From the NCBI GenBank assembly GCA_002483445.1, contig DLHY01000067.1, positions 1 to 42,427 of the forward strand: a stretch of DNA of 42,427 nucleotides, read 5' to 3'. The position numbers and the translations under genes were made by a program. Position 1 is the first letter of the stretch. Each line of letters starts with the position of its first letter. Shown here piece after piece: positions 25,901 through 33,154 of this stretch. This DNA is from Blastocatellia bacterium UBA7656. GTDB taxonomy: Bacteria > Acidobacteriota > Blastocatellia > UBA7656. Below the pieces are notes generated by a model. The model was not told the DNA's origin, made no database searches, and worked only from the letters and a program-made list of their open reading frames with translations.

Positions 25901-26551
25901 ACTGTGCTGGTCACGTTCGCCGATACAGGCTCCGGCATATCCGAAGAAGTCAAGCAGAGAATATTCGAGCCGTTCTTCACGACGAAGGGAGCCAAGGGGA
26001 ACGGGCTTGGTCTGGCCGTAAGCTACGGAATAGTCGAGCGACACGGCGGCGAGATACGAGTCGAGAGCGAACCCGGCAAGGGAGCGATCTTCGTTCTTCG
26101 TATGCCTATCGCGCTCGATTCAGCCGTACTGACTTCGGAGTTGTCTGAAAATCAAATCGCCCGTCAGGCATTCGTGCTGGTCGTAGATGACGAAGTGCCG
26201 ATAAGGGCGCTTCTGGCAAACGTCCTGCGCGCTCGCGGTCACAAGGTGCTGATGGCCGAAGACGGAATCGCGGGGCTTCGCGCCATAGAAGGATCATGTT
26301 TCGATCTGGTCATAACCGATATTTCGATGCCGGGGCTTGACGGATGGACTCTGGTCAAGGAAGTGCGCCGCCGTTGGCCCACGACCAAAGTGATGGTCGT
26401 GACTGGCTATGGAGAGTTCGTCGAAGTGGTCGTACCGGGAGGCGATCCGAGCCTTGCCGACGTGTTCGTAGCCAAGCCCTTCGACATCGCCGACATCGAT
26501 TCAAAGATAAACAACCTGTTGATGGGAAACGGATTCGGACAGCGAAGCTAA
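22979..26551 (+). CDS. Hybrid sensor histidine kinase: multi-TM sensor, Cache, HAMP, two PAS, HisKA/HATPase, receiver
   Basis: Up to 1190 residues. The N-terminal ~180 form about five membrane spans in a MASE- or 5TM-like module (VALGVIGYGINCLPVELFPG to LLAGMAVEIGMIVYE). Next come a TM helix (~200-220), a periplasmic Cache-type region (~225-470), a TM helix, a HAMP linker and two PAS domains (~580-830). HisKA has H836 in GVAHNFNNSLTAVLGYTQM; the HATPase shows NLTINSLDAMSGGG, FADTGSGIS and GNGLGLAVSYG. The C-terminal receiver has VLVVDDE, the phospho-acceptor D1114 (LVITDISMPGLDG) and AKPFD. No output domain exists, so it must signal onward by phosphorelay. The start is uncertain: TTG 22979, or GTG 23051. 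It may control the cluster upstream. Confidence 0.9.
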   Translation: MQRCLSCIARILVFELYLCEPDKPVGEEKKQTPTFASVMISVALGVIGYGINCLPVELFPGMVFIFGSAMSILAAVRFGPAAGGVAGLIAGIRTWALWPQQPFPFSAVLYCLEGVTVGYLTRRGKRGAMSAVLMYWVMGGAWLGFLCQWLILGLTARIAIIWQLRSILNGLLAGMAVEIGMIVYEIVRRRRAETDEPARLRLLSIITVVLVASITLPLLYISVNNVNDVRERMMSDLAASSSRSVRLVEDEAQSLLDERERAVETAVSLFNSPNHKTDDAQSLQRFLSSVRQRYPGFTGMCLADSSGRTVVSDPPAYATIDHSRQAYYRDMLQTKRLIYSEVYLSPDGLPTMAIAAPVTGERGGFNGFVLGWLDVEVFQKIVSQHRQESETLTISDRQGRVIADSSLHPGESREVISLSGREDFDLVNQQTGATLYYTPKGEGSRPFAIKDKSLLSSTLMPVTGWKVWSVRSLTTVSEKLQGIYFNNLTVLMAMLFLTLGLSNLMARWLTDPINELQQSAASLAEGKWTGSQQQQRRLLTTDFDLLFGSFRRMSESLRASWERQQELLAEASIARSQLEATFDAMTDVVAIISIDDRLIRANRAYYQLMDTSPEEAVGQPYTDIVHPASDWQSCEVCRARREGRQALVILKPEDHTGRYLEIRVDPVYGADGERIATVQVLRDLTEMRRAEAEAEKAGALIKDLVDEAYDAVYATDLEGRFLWANRRAMDLFAEDGQSLEGELFLRAMHTDDLERVRRHFIDAAGGQAQRYESRYLIPGGGVGHLLMTNSPIYEGESVVAVLGIARDVTQERVATEQAMRNDKLRALGQLASGVAHNFNNSLTAVLGYTQMVMNKIDDQTLKRHLKTVEMAALDATKMVQRIQTFARQRKDENWGPVELNTIVRDALDLTRSRWRDDARAAGIEYDIIFRPQEGTVVMCDQSSMREVFVNLTINSLDAMSGGGRLTITTAVENDTVLVTFADTGSGISEEVKQRIFEPFFTTKGAKGNGLGLAVSYGIVERHGGEIRVESEPGKGAIFVLRMPIALDSAVLTSELSENQIARQAFVLVVDDEVPIRALLANVLRARGHKVLMAEDGIAGLRAIEGSCFDLVITDISMPGLDGWTLVKEVRRRWPTTKVMVVTGYGEFVEVVVPGGDPSLADVFVAKPFDIADIDSKINNLLMGNGFGQRS

Positions 26552-26730
26552 ACCGGAGCGTCAGGAGCGCGATCCTTCTGCTCGTAAGGACAGTGACGAC
26601 AACCTGAAGCGCAGCAGTAACCGCGCTTCAGATGATAGACCTCAGTGAAAACCATAAGACCATTTTCCCAATAATAGTCCACGCCTTCTGCGAGCTTTGA
26701 AGAATCGCTTTCTTTTTCAGCCGTCATCAT
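26548..26730 (-). CDS. DUF5522 family protein
   Basis: 60 residues. YYWENGLMVFTEVYHLKRGY and the following CCASGCRHCPY, with four Cys in a CC-x3-C-x2-C arrangement, are the signature of DUF5522, a small bacterial family of unknown function whose cysteines suggest metal or Fe-S binding. The start is placed at ATG 26730 (MMTAEKES); longer upstream readings run into the G-rich repeat. Its stop overlaps the kinase stop tail-to-tail by 3 bp. It follows fumarase on the same strand; a link to Fe-S enzymes is tempting but unproven. Confidence 0.75.
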   Translation of the reverse strand: MMTAEKESDSSKLAEGVDYYWENGLMVFTEVYHLKRGYCCASGCRHCPYEQKDRAPDAPV

Positions 26731-26752
26731 TCTGAAAAACCAAAAGAGTCGC

Positions 26753-26778
26753 CGACCCCTGACCCCCGGCCCCTGCTC
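26753..26778. repeat. GGGGTCAGGGG-word repeat just past the fumarase stop
   Basis: On the minus strand it reads GAGCAGGGGCCGGGGG then TCAGGGGTCGG, beginning in the fumarase stop codon. Five G-runs in 26 nt. It has no complementary arm, so it is not a hairpin, but it fits the pattern of low-complexity words at gene 3' ends in this window. Confidence 0.45.
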
Positions 26779-28300
26779 AAAATACAGGATCGGCCAGTCG
26801 CTCAAGCAATGCGGCTGAAGCTTTTTCGACATCGGCGTGAAGCGAATTGCCGTGCGCGTCCATCGTCACTATGGCAGGGAAGTCTTTCACTTTCAGGTGC
26901 CACATCGCTTCGGGAGTGCCGAATTCCAGCAGGCTCACATCCAAAACTTCTTCTATGCATCGGGCGTAGTATTGCGCCGCGCCTCCGATGGCGTTGAGGT
27001 AAACCGCGCCCGATTCCTTCAAACCTTCGAGCGTGCGGCGGCCCATCCCGCCTTTGCCCATAACGGCCCGCACTCCGTACCTGCGAATTATATCGGCCTG
27101 ATAAGGCTCTTCCCGAATAGAAGTCGTAGGCCCCGCGGCAGTGATGCGATAGTGGCCGTTGTCTTTCAGCACGACCGGGCCGCAGTGATACAGCACCGAT
27201 CCGCGCAGATCGGCGGGCGGATCGTGCTTCATCAGATAAGAGTGAACGGCATCGCGCCCGGTGTACATTTCGCCTGAAATCAAAACGACATCCCCGACGC
27301 GAAGCTCGCGCGCCTCATCTTCGGTGATTGGCGCATGGATGCGTTTTTCATTTCCTGTGAATGGGAATCCTTCGCCGTGTGACATCTTTTCAGCAATCTT
27401 TTTGTCGCGATAGAGCCAGCGTCGTATCTCGCCCGTCTTCGCGTCAAGCACCACGCCCAGCCTGCGGAATGCCCAGCAGTCATAAGCGACCGAGACGAAG
27501 AAACTCGCGGGCAGGCGATTGAGCGCGCCTATCTTGCAGCCTATCAGAGTCACTTCACCGCCGAATCCCATCGTGCCTATCGATAAAGTGTTTGCGGCCT
27601 TCATTATGTAATCTTCCATCGCGGCGAGCCGAGGGTCGGGGTTCGTGTCGTCGAGCAGACGGAAGAGTTGTTCTTTCGCGTGTTCATAACCTGAAGTGCG
27701 GTCGCCGCCAATGCATACGCCTATCGCGCCCGCGCTGCACCCGTGTCCCTGAGCCTGCCAGACGGCGTGAAGAATGCACTTGCGCACGCCGTCGAGATCG
27801 CGGCCCGCGCGCCCCAGATGAGGAAGCTCTGCGGGGACGGCGTATTGAATATTTTTGTTTTCGCACCCGCCGCCCTTGAGTATGAGTTTGACTTCTATCT
27901 CATCGTCGTTTTCCCATTGATCGAAGTGAAGTACAGGCGTGCCGGGGCCGAGGTTGTCGCCCGAGTTCGCCCCGGTGATCGAATCGACGGAGTTGGGTCT
28001 AAGCTTGCCCAGTCGGGTCGCGTCAGCGATGGCTTCGCGAATCTCGCGCTTCATTATTATTTGATTCGCGCCGACGGGCGTTTTGATTTTGAAGGTCGGC
28101 ATACCCGTGTCCTGGCATATCGGGCCTTCGCAATCTGAAGCCATATCGATATTGGTGGCGATGACCGCAAGCGCCTTGCCTGATTGCGAAGCGCGGTCTT
28201 CCGCCTCGACTGCCCGCGCCATTGCCTGACGCACATCGGGCGGCAGATTAGTCGAGGTCTCGGTTATAAGCTCCATCATGCTGTCTTTGAATGCGCGCAT
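26777..28300 (-). CDS. Class I fumarate hydratase (Fe-S fumarase), single-chain
   Basis: 507 residues. This is the oxygen-sensitive [4Fe-4S] fumarase that interconverts fumarate and malate in the TCA cycle. The alpha part (1-~295) has ICQDTGMPTF with C62, KGGGCENKN and GCSAGAIGVCIGGDRTSGY. The beta part (~315-507) has LRVGDVVLISGEMYTGRDA, VLYHCGPVV, AAGPTTSIREEPYQ and GKGGMGRRTL, the standard Fumerase_C order. Length matches the fused alpha-beta form rather than the two-subunit one. GGAGA precedes the ATG at a good distance. L-tartrate dehydratase belongs to the same family and cannot be fully excluded, but fumarase is much likelier. Confidence 0.92.
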   Translation of the reverse strand: MRAFKDSMMELITETSTNLPPDVRQAMARAVEAEDRASQSGKALAVIATNIDMASDCEGPICQDTGMPTFKIKTPVGANQIIMKREIREAIADATRLGKLRPNSVDSITGANSGDNLGPGTPVLHFDQWENDDEIEVKLILKGGGCENKNIQYAVPAELPHLGRAGRDLDGVRKCILHAVWQAQGHGCSAGAIGVCIGGDRTSGYEHAKEQLFRLLDDTNPDPRLAAMEDYIMKAANTLSIGTMGFGGEVTLIGCKIGALNRLPASFFVSVAYDCWAFRRLGVVLDAKTGEIRRWLYRDKKIAEKMSHGEGFPFTGNEKRIHAPITEDEARELRVGDVVLISGEMYTGRDAVHSYLMKHDPPADLRGSVLYHCGPVVLKDNGHYRITAAGPTTSIREEPYQADIIRRYGVRAVMGKGGMGRRTLEGLKESGAVYLNAIGGAAQYYARCIEEVLDVSLLEFGTPEAMWHLKVKDFPAIVTMDAHGNSLHADVEKASAALLERLADPVF

Positions 28301-28332
28301 TGATCTTTCTCCAGAATTCGGAAGCCGCCTTC

Positions 28333-29076
28333 TTACCGTTCATCTTCATACCAGTACTTTCTGGCAAAGTCGGTAGAGGCTGTGGGCGATTTGAGTATCA
28401 TAAAACCGAGTTTGAACAGGTGAGTGAAATAATGCCACTCGCCATACTTGTCAAACTTGCGAGTTGACGCGACTGCTTTGGCTGAGGTGACGCGGGCCAA
28501 TCGCTGCCTGCGTTTGCGGCCCAGCCGTTTCAAATCGAATAGAAACTGAACGTCTTCGGCAAAGAGGCGATCCTCGTTATATCCGCCGATGGCTTCAAAG
28601 TCTTCCTTTCGACAAAAGACTACGCCAGTGTCCATCTTCAACGCAATCACCATAGACATCATCACGACATAAGTCGCAGCGATGCCGAGCGACCACCTTT
28701 CGAGCTTCACGCCGGTTGCTCCCGCCACCACCTTGCCTGTAAGGAGGGCGCGATCAATCGCGTTGAATGTTTCGGGGTGAATGCGCGAGTCGGCATCGAT
28801 GAAACACAGAATTTCGCCTCGCGCCTGACGCGCGCCTCCGTTTCGTGAAGCGGCGATGACCCTCTTTTCGACGCGCACCAGTTTACAGCCCCACTGCTCG
28901 GCTATCTGCGGCGTGGAATCGGTCGAGGCATTATCGACGACTATGACTTCGATCCTGTCAGGCCCGCCCGTATAGCGATGACGCGCTTCTTCGACTGTGG
29001 GGAGAAGGTGCGGCAGATACGCCTCTTCGTTGTAAGCGGGAATTATAAGCGAGAAACGAGGAATAAGGTCACTCAC
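28333..29076 (-). CDS. Family 2 glycosyltransferase
   Basis: 247 residues. SLIIPAYNEEAYLPHLLPTV, VVDNASTDSTPQIA and CFIDADSRIHP (the DxD motif, D-A-D) are the GT-A landmarks. GVVFCRKEDFEAIGGYNEDRLFAEDVQFLFDL holds the acceptor-side 'ED' box. There is one weakly hydrophobic stretch near 135-150 but no clear anchor. It lies 32 nt ahead of fumarase on the same strand and the two may share a transcript. It is outside the polysaccharide cluster and its acceptor is unknown. Overall shape resembles the rSAM/TIGR04283-like small GT2 enzymes. Confidence 0.85.
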   Translation of the reverse strand: MSDLIPRFSLIIPAYNEEAYLPHLLPTVEEARHRYTGGPDRIEVIVVDNASTDSTPQIAEQWGCKLVRVEKRVIAASRNGGARQARGEILCFIDADSRIHPETFNAIDRALLTGKVVAGATGVKLERWSLGIAATYVVMMSMVIALKMDTGVVFCRKEDFEAIGGYNEDRLFAEDVQFLFDLKRLGRKRRQRLARVTSAKAVASTRKFDKYGEWHYFTHLFKLGFMILKSPTASTDFARKYWYEDER

Positions 29077-29117
29077 GGCCCCAGACTACACCATCACTGA
29101 AGGTCTTTCAATAATCT

Positions 29118-29147
29118 AAAAAGGGAGACCCGCGGGCCTCCCTTTCG
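29118..29147 (-). terminator. Rho-independent terminator of the truncated atpE copy
   Basis: On the minus strand GGGAGGCCCGCGGGTCTCCC forms a stem with one mismatch, followed by TTTTTAGA. It sits 25 nt past the stop codon of the atpE fragment and is a diverged copy of the terminator at 31699. Confidence 0.75.
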
Positions 29148-29157
29148 TTCGAATCAG

Positions 29158-29394
29158 GTTGCGGCTCGCGCTTACGCAGGCTTGATGAACAGCGTGAGGA
29201 AGGTAAACAGCACGAGCGTTTCTATGAGCGCAAGGCCCAGAAGCAGCATCGTGAATATGCGTCCGCCCGCTGCCGGATTGCGCGCCGTGCCTTCGCAGGC
29301 TGCGGCTATCGCGCGTCCGTCGCCGAGCGCCCCGCCGAAAGCGGCAATAGCGACGGCGAAGATGTGAAGGTTAGGGAAAGAACCATGAGGTCGA
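29158..29394 (-). pseudogene. atpE: Truncated duplicate of atpE (3' 236 bp)
   Basis: This block repeats the 3' part of the intact atpE (31740-31975) with only two substitutions and one inserted base. It encodes NLHIFAVAIAAFGGALGDGR and the rest of the c-subunit hairpin through FIKPA. The one-base insertion after GGGAAA shifts the upstream frame, and sequence homology ends at 29394 (GAGGTCGA). There is no leader, RBS or start codon, so it cannot make a c subunit. The intact gene lies 2.58 kb away, with the metalloprotease islet between them. Confidence 0.9.
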
Positions 29395-29416
29395 GCAAGC
29401 CGTCTATTGCTTGCGC

Positions 29417-30826
29417 TTACCGAGAAAGCAGGAATATATCCCAAGCCCATCGGCCAAGTTGAGCGCCACGGGTGTCTCTCACTTTCGCTCGATATCGGAA
29501 CCAATTGCCGTGCTGGTCTGTCCTCTTCGACTCCCTGTAATCAAGGTCTATCGAGGCCAGTCCAAGCGACAGCAATGGGTGCAACTCGCTTGCTTCCGAT
29601 AAGCCGTTATGGTTAGTGTCCTGCCAAAGTTGCAGTGACGAAAAGATCGCATCCCGGCTGCTTATCCTGCCGTCCTGGTTGCCTCCGTTCTCTGGCCTGT
29701 CAAACTCAGCCAGAGCAATAAACCCGTTGGGAGCAGAAGTTGCTGGCTGCGGAGTAGTATTGCCGAACAATTCCCTGCCCGCGTCTATGAAGCCGTTGCC
29801 ATTGCGATCAAGAACCAGAAACGCCTCATCTGAGCCGGCCACGGTCCACGACAATCTTTCGGGCGTTCCATCGTTATTCAGATCAAAGTTGACGCCGTCT
29901 GCAAGATTGGTAAGGTCAAATCCATCGCCCTGCACGTCGATGAGAATAGGCGTCGCCGCGCAGCAGCAACCGTCTCCAAGTTCCCATGTGCCTTCGGGGC
30001 AGCCGAAGCATATATTTTCGGGGATATTGCAGCCCGATTCGAGCGGGGCATTGCACAACATATCAAAGCAGGGAGGAGGGAGAGGAAATCCACCACCTCC
30101 GCCACACTCACCATTACAATCAGAAGAAGTGTAAGTACCGTTTATATCGTCTCGAACACATTGGCCATTTTGACACTTGTATCTGCGACAATACTCCCCG
30201 ATTTCCTTTACTCTCATATTATCGCAAGATGTAGGAGCACCTGGGCTAACGGGCTGACAAACCCCAGGAACAGACATCACGGATTGACATGGATTGCATC
30301 CTTCACAATTGTCCATGCCAAAAGTATGTCCTATTTCATGAGCAGTAACATGTTGAAACCAACCCGGAAAGGTAAAAATGCTGTTGGGATTCAATTTTAT
30401 CTCCGAGTAGGTACGACCCCTTCCGAATGCACTGCCATAGCTTGAATTTCCCTGAGAATCTATCGTGGTGTCCAAAGTGATTTGAAGATTCATAGCAGTA
30501 AAAGATGATGTTAGTTTAGTTGCATTATAGGTTGGCGATTTTAAAAATACTTGAGAACAATTGCCGGTACTACCTCTGGCAGCGTTCCAAGCATCGATAG
30601 CTACTACTATCGCTGCCCTCTGATCTTGGGTGAAGGTAGGGTCGATATTGACATTGACTTCCCCATTAGCATTCCAAGTTCCTGATGGGGGATCATTGGG
30701 ACGAAAAGCCGGAATTGCGAGACAACCACTTTGTGAATGAGCCGTTTGCTGAAAAGATGAGCTTAAAATATATAAACCAAGTAGAATACTTAAAGCAGTC
30801 GAACAGTAAAAAAGATATGATTTCAT
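29417..30826 (-). CDS. Secreted zinc metalloprotease with Cys-rich hinge and Ca-binding C-terminal domain
   Basis: 469 residues. A signal peptide (YCSTALSILLGLYILSSSFQ then AHS) precedes a metzincin-like domain with HEIGHTFGMDN (H163, E164, H167, D172 as likely third ligand) and a Met-turn SVMSV (M184). A hinge of ~100 residues holds about 17 Cys. The C-terminal domain has DVQGDGFDL, FDLNNDGTPERLSW and LVLDRNGNGFIDAGRELFG (340-355), the EF-hand-like module found at the ends of RTX-type and surface proteins. GGAGGG lies 4 nt before the ATG. GC is visibly lower than in the neighbours, and the gene sits in the islet bracketed by atpE copies. Confidence 0.85.
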   Translation of the reverse strand: MKSYLFYCSTALSILLGLYILSSSFQQTAHSQSGCLAIPAFRPNDPPSGTWNANGEVNVNIDPTFTQDQRAAIVVAIDAWNAARGSTGNCSQVFLKSPTYNATKLTSSFTAMNLQITLDTTIDSQGNSSYGSAFGRGRTYSEIKLNPNSIFTFPGWFQHVTAHEIGHTFGMDNCEGCNPCQSVMSVPGVCQPVSPGAPTSCDNMRVKEIGEYCRRYKCQNGQCVRDDINGTYTSSDCNGECGGGGGFPLPPPCFDMLCNAPLESGCNIPENICFGCPEGTWELGDGCCCAATPILIDVQGDGFDLTNLADGVNFDLNNDGTPERLSWTVAGSDEAFLVLDRNGNGFIDAGRELFGNTTPQPATSAPNGFIALAEFDRPENGGNQDGRISSRDAIFSSLQLWQDTNHNGLSEASELHPLLSLGLASIDLDYRESKRTDQHGNWFRYRAKVRDTRGAQLGRWAWDIFLLSR

Positions 30827-30858
30827 CGCTTCCCTCCAAGTTTTTACTTATAATAAAC

Positions 30859-31611
30859 TTACTGTGTAACTGACTCTTGAACTTTGGCTAAGAACTGCTC
30901 TCTATCAAAATCCCTAAAGACATTGAATTTTTCAGGCTGATCAAGAGGCAAAACACGGTTGTTACGAACTTGATAACCAGTAATAATGTGGTAGTCATTT
31001 CCTGTAGCATTTCGCTTCAAGAAAAGCACGTATTTCTGACCGACTCGAGGTAGGCGCTGACCCGTCACTACATAGGGCATAGTGCGCCCAGATGCAAATT
31101 TAATGAAGCCTCCTTCACGCTCGGCAATGAGCGAATCACCACTAGATAGATCATTATTCTTAAAAACTCTTTCTATGGTCACAGTAAACTCGGAATAAAC
31201 GCCCGTCTTATCCTCTGATAGGTAAGCTTGTCCGTCAGCAACCTCCCCTAAAATAACGACATCACTTTGAGTTATCGGTAATGGCGGCAATCCTATATAC
31301 CAATCAGTGGTAATCTCGAAGATTGTCGAAGCAAATTCAGCCAATGGTTCTGGCGCTCGTCTAACATATCTAAATGCTTTTTCTCTTCTTAATTTATACT
31401 TTTCTACATCCTTAGGATTTGAATTTTCTCCCTTCGCATCATAATCGACGACTGGGCCATAGTATTCATCAGTGTTTCGTTTTGATTCTTGTTTTACCTG
31501 AGGAGAAGCAGCAGGTGACCAAGCCCTTACAGCCAATAGTGCCATGCAAATTAGTATGATCAATGTACTGAATATGTGAATAAAATGATGAGAATAGTTG
31601 TTCTTCTTCAT
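30859..31611 (-). CDS. Secreted/membrane-anchored protein of unknown function
   Basis: 250 residues. An uncleaved or cleaved N-terminal signal (FIHIFSTLIILICMALLAVRAW) is followed by a polar linker and a domain with SDVVILGEVADGQAYLSEDK, VYSEFTVTIERVFKNN, GGFIKFASGRTMPYVV and GQKYVLFLKRN. This layout (a 'VVxGxV...SEFTVxVExVFK...YVLFL' pattern) occurs in exported acidobacterial proteins of unknown role. AGGAGG lies 8 nt before the ATG. A weak promoter (TTGACA at 31683-31678, minus strand, with a poor -10) precedes it. It is transcribed ahead of the metalloprotease with a 32-nt gap, so the two form a two-gene unit. Confidence 0.7.
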   Translation of the reverse strand: MKKNNYSHHFIHIFSTLIILICMALLAVRAWSPAASPQVKQESKRNTDEYYGPVVDYDAKGENSNPKDVEKYKLRREKAFRYVRRAPEPLAEFASTIFEITTDWYIGLPPLPITQSDVVILGEVADGQAYLSEDKTGVYSEFTVTIERVFKNNDLSSGDSLIAEREGGFIKFASGRTMPYVVTGQRLPRVGQKYVLFLKRNATGNDYHIITGYQVRNNRVLPLDQPEKFNVFRDFDREQFLAKVQESVTQ

Positions 31612-31698
31612 AAAGGTCGCCTCCTATGGCAGATAGTGAGGATGTCAGTGGATGGTGTAACATGCATTAGAAGAAATTGTCAACATCGAGCGCAAAGA

Positions 31699-31727
31699 TA
31701 AAAGGGAGACCCGATGATCTCCCTTTC
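31699..31727 (-). terminator. Rho-independent terminator after intact atpE
   Basis: Minus-strand GGGAGATCATCGGGTCTCCC gives a 6-bp stem (GGGAGA/TCTCCC) followed by TTTTATC. It sits about 27 nt past the atpE stop and is related to the one at 29118, so it was part of the duplicated block, although the loop regions have diverged. Confidence 0.75.
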
Positions 31728-31753
31728 GTCTGTGTAACAGTTGCGGCTCGCGC

Positions 31754-32068
31754 TTACGCAGGCTTGATGAACAGCGTGAGGAAGGTAAACAGCACGAGCG
31801 TTTCTATGAGCGCAAGGCCCAGAAGCAGCATCGTGAATATGCGTCCGCCCGCTGCCGGATTGCGCGCCGTGCCTTCGCAGGCTGCGGCTATCGCGCGTCC
31901 GTCGCCAAGCGCCCCGCCGAAAGCGGCGATAGCGACGGCGAAGATGTGAAGGTTAGGGAAAAACCATGAGGTCGAACCTCCGCTTGCACCTTCCCCCTGC
32001 GCCATTGCGACAACAGTTCCGACGAGCATCACCAGCGCCGAGAAGAAAATCAGTCTCGCTTTGATCAT
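31754..32068 (-). CDS. atpE: ATP synthase F0 subunit c with N-terminal leader
   Basis: 104 residues. The first ~23 (ARLIFFSALVMLVGTVVAMA) look like a signal peptide, which is known for some c subunits. The c-ring hairpin follows: helix 1 FAVAIAAFGGALGDGRAIAA, the polar loop RNP (69-71), helix 2 MLLLGLALIETLVLFTFLTL with the ion-carrying E89. D56 sits in helix 1 where Na+-type rings have Gln, and T90 follows the Glu. AAAGGAG lies 7 nt before the ATG; an upstream in-frame reading has no RBS. It is the last gene of the atpI-atpB-atpE set and has an almost identical 3' duplicate at 29158. Confidence 0.93.
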   Translation of the reverse strand: MIKARLIFFSALVMLVGTVVAMAQGEGASGGSTSWFFPNLHIFAVAIAAFGGALGDGRAIAAACEGTARNPAAGGRIFTMLLLGLALIETLVLFTFLTLFIKPA

Positions 32069-32091
32069 AAGTCTTCTCCTTTTCAAAAGAG

Positions 32092-32108
32092 GCAAGCTCA
32101 GAGCTTGC
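32092..32108. promoter_or_regulatory. Perfect 17-bp palindrome in the atpB-atpE gap
   Basis: GCAAGCTC A GAGCTTGC lies 24 nt ahead of the atpE start in an otherwise featureless 207-bp gap between atpB and atpE. It could be a leader hairpin that raises c-subunit expression or marks an RNA processing site, or a protein-binding site. The function is not shown. Confidence 0.4.
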
Positions 32109-32275
32109 GCGTTATCAACTGAAAGAGGCGCGGAAGCTTGGCGCGGGTATTATTTCCACAACGCCCGGTATACTCTTGCCCCTCTTGCTGCAAGGCTCCA
32201 GCGACGCGTGTATGAGCGAAGTTATAAATGAGCCTCGCTCGCCGCCCTCTTCTGCTTCGTGTACGGATAAAGCCA

Positions 32276-33151
32276 TCAATGCGCTTCGGCCATCGCTTCC
32301 GTCGCATGAGTATGCTCATCGTGGTCGTGTTCTTCGTGAGGAACCGTCTCTGACAGATAGACCATCGAGAGCATTATGAATATAAAAGTCTGAACGAAGG
32401 CCACGAACAGCCCAAGAACTATCGTGAATATCGGAATGAGCCACGGCGATAGATTCAAAAACACTCCAGCGATCTGATGATCGGCGAACATATTCACGTA
32501 AAGACGGAGCGAGAGAGTCACGGGCCGCACGCTGTTTGAAATTATCTCGACGACGAAAATCAAAATGCCTAAGGTCGGCAACATCACGCCCGTCAAGCCC
32601 CCGGTGAAGTGCTTGAGGTACTTGAAGCCCTGCTGACGGAAACCCGATGTGATGTAGTATGCGAACGATGTGATTCCGAGCGCGCCCGTCACGTTGATGT
32701 TTTCGGTCGGCGCTCCGAGTCCTGGAATCGATCCCATCAGATTGCCTATCAGAATGAAGACCGCAAACGACCCGACCACAGGGATGTAGCGGCGACCATA
32801 AGGGCCGACGACCTGATCGAGAAGACTGCGAATCTGCTCGACTACGATTTCAAGCAACTGCTGCCCCTTCGACGGGCGATCAACCGAAAGCTTGCCGCGA
32901 AGCGCCACGACGCCCAGCGTGCAGATGATCATCATCACGATAGTCCAGACCACATGTGCGGGGATTATTAACTCACCCGGCCCAGGCTCGTGCCATTCGA
33001 CTCCGAGCAGGTTGTATATAGAAGGCAGAACTGCTTTGACCGGAGGGCCGAGGACGCGGTTGAACAAGTCGACGATGACGGAAACTTTGTGTTCGCCTTC
33101 GGCTCCTTCCGCGTGTTGCGCTCCTTCGAGAAATAATGCCAGCATCCGCAT
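32276..33151 (-). CDS. atpB: ATP synthase F0 subunit a
   Basis: 291 residues. This is the stator channel subunit that passes ions to the c ring. The essential arginine is R216 in VTLSLRLYVNMFADH, the usual 'LR(L)xxN(M)xAGH' region with Asp before the His. Spans include HVVWTIVMMIICTLGVVAL, FAVFILIGNLMGSIPGL, and the last VLGLFVAFVQTFIFIMLSMVYL. N-terminal ~45 residues are soluble. The C-terminus is His/Glu/Asp-rich (HEEHDHDEHTHATEAMAEAH), which could bind metal; this is unusual. AGGAG lies 10 nt before the ATG. The upstream gene atpI ends 3 nt before it. Confidence 0.95.
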   Translation of the reverse strand: MRMLALFLEGAQHAEGAEGEHKVSVIVDLFNRVLGPPVKAVLPSIYNLLGVEWHEPGPGELIIPAHVVWTIVMMIICTLGVVALRGKLSVDRPSKGQQLLEIVVEQIRSLLDQVVGPYGRRYIPVVGSFAVFILIGNLMGSIPGLGAPTENINVTGALGITSFAYYITSGFRQQGFKYLKHFTGGLTGVMLPTLGILIFVVEIISNSVRPVTLSLRLYVNMFADHQIAGVFLNLSPWLIPIFTIVLGLFVAFVQTFIFIMLSMVYLSETVPHEEHDHDEHTHATEAMAEAH

Positions 33152-33154
33152 GTT

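Noticed and set aside
29182..29367. Plus-strand open frame, repeated identically near 31767-31949
   Set aside because: It is the antisense of the two atpE copies; duplication explains the identity and codon usage fits the minus-strand gene.
29117..31976. An assembly error producing the atpE duplication
   Set aside because: Not ruled out, but the copies differ at three positions and in their terminators, which argues for two real loci rather than one read set joined twice.
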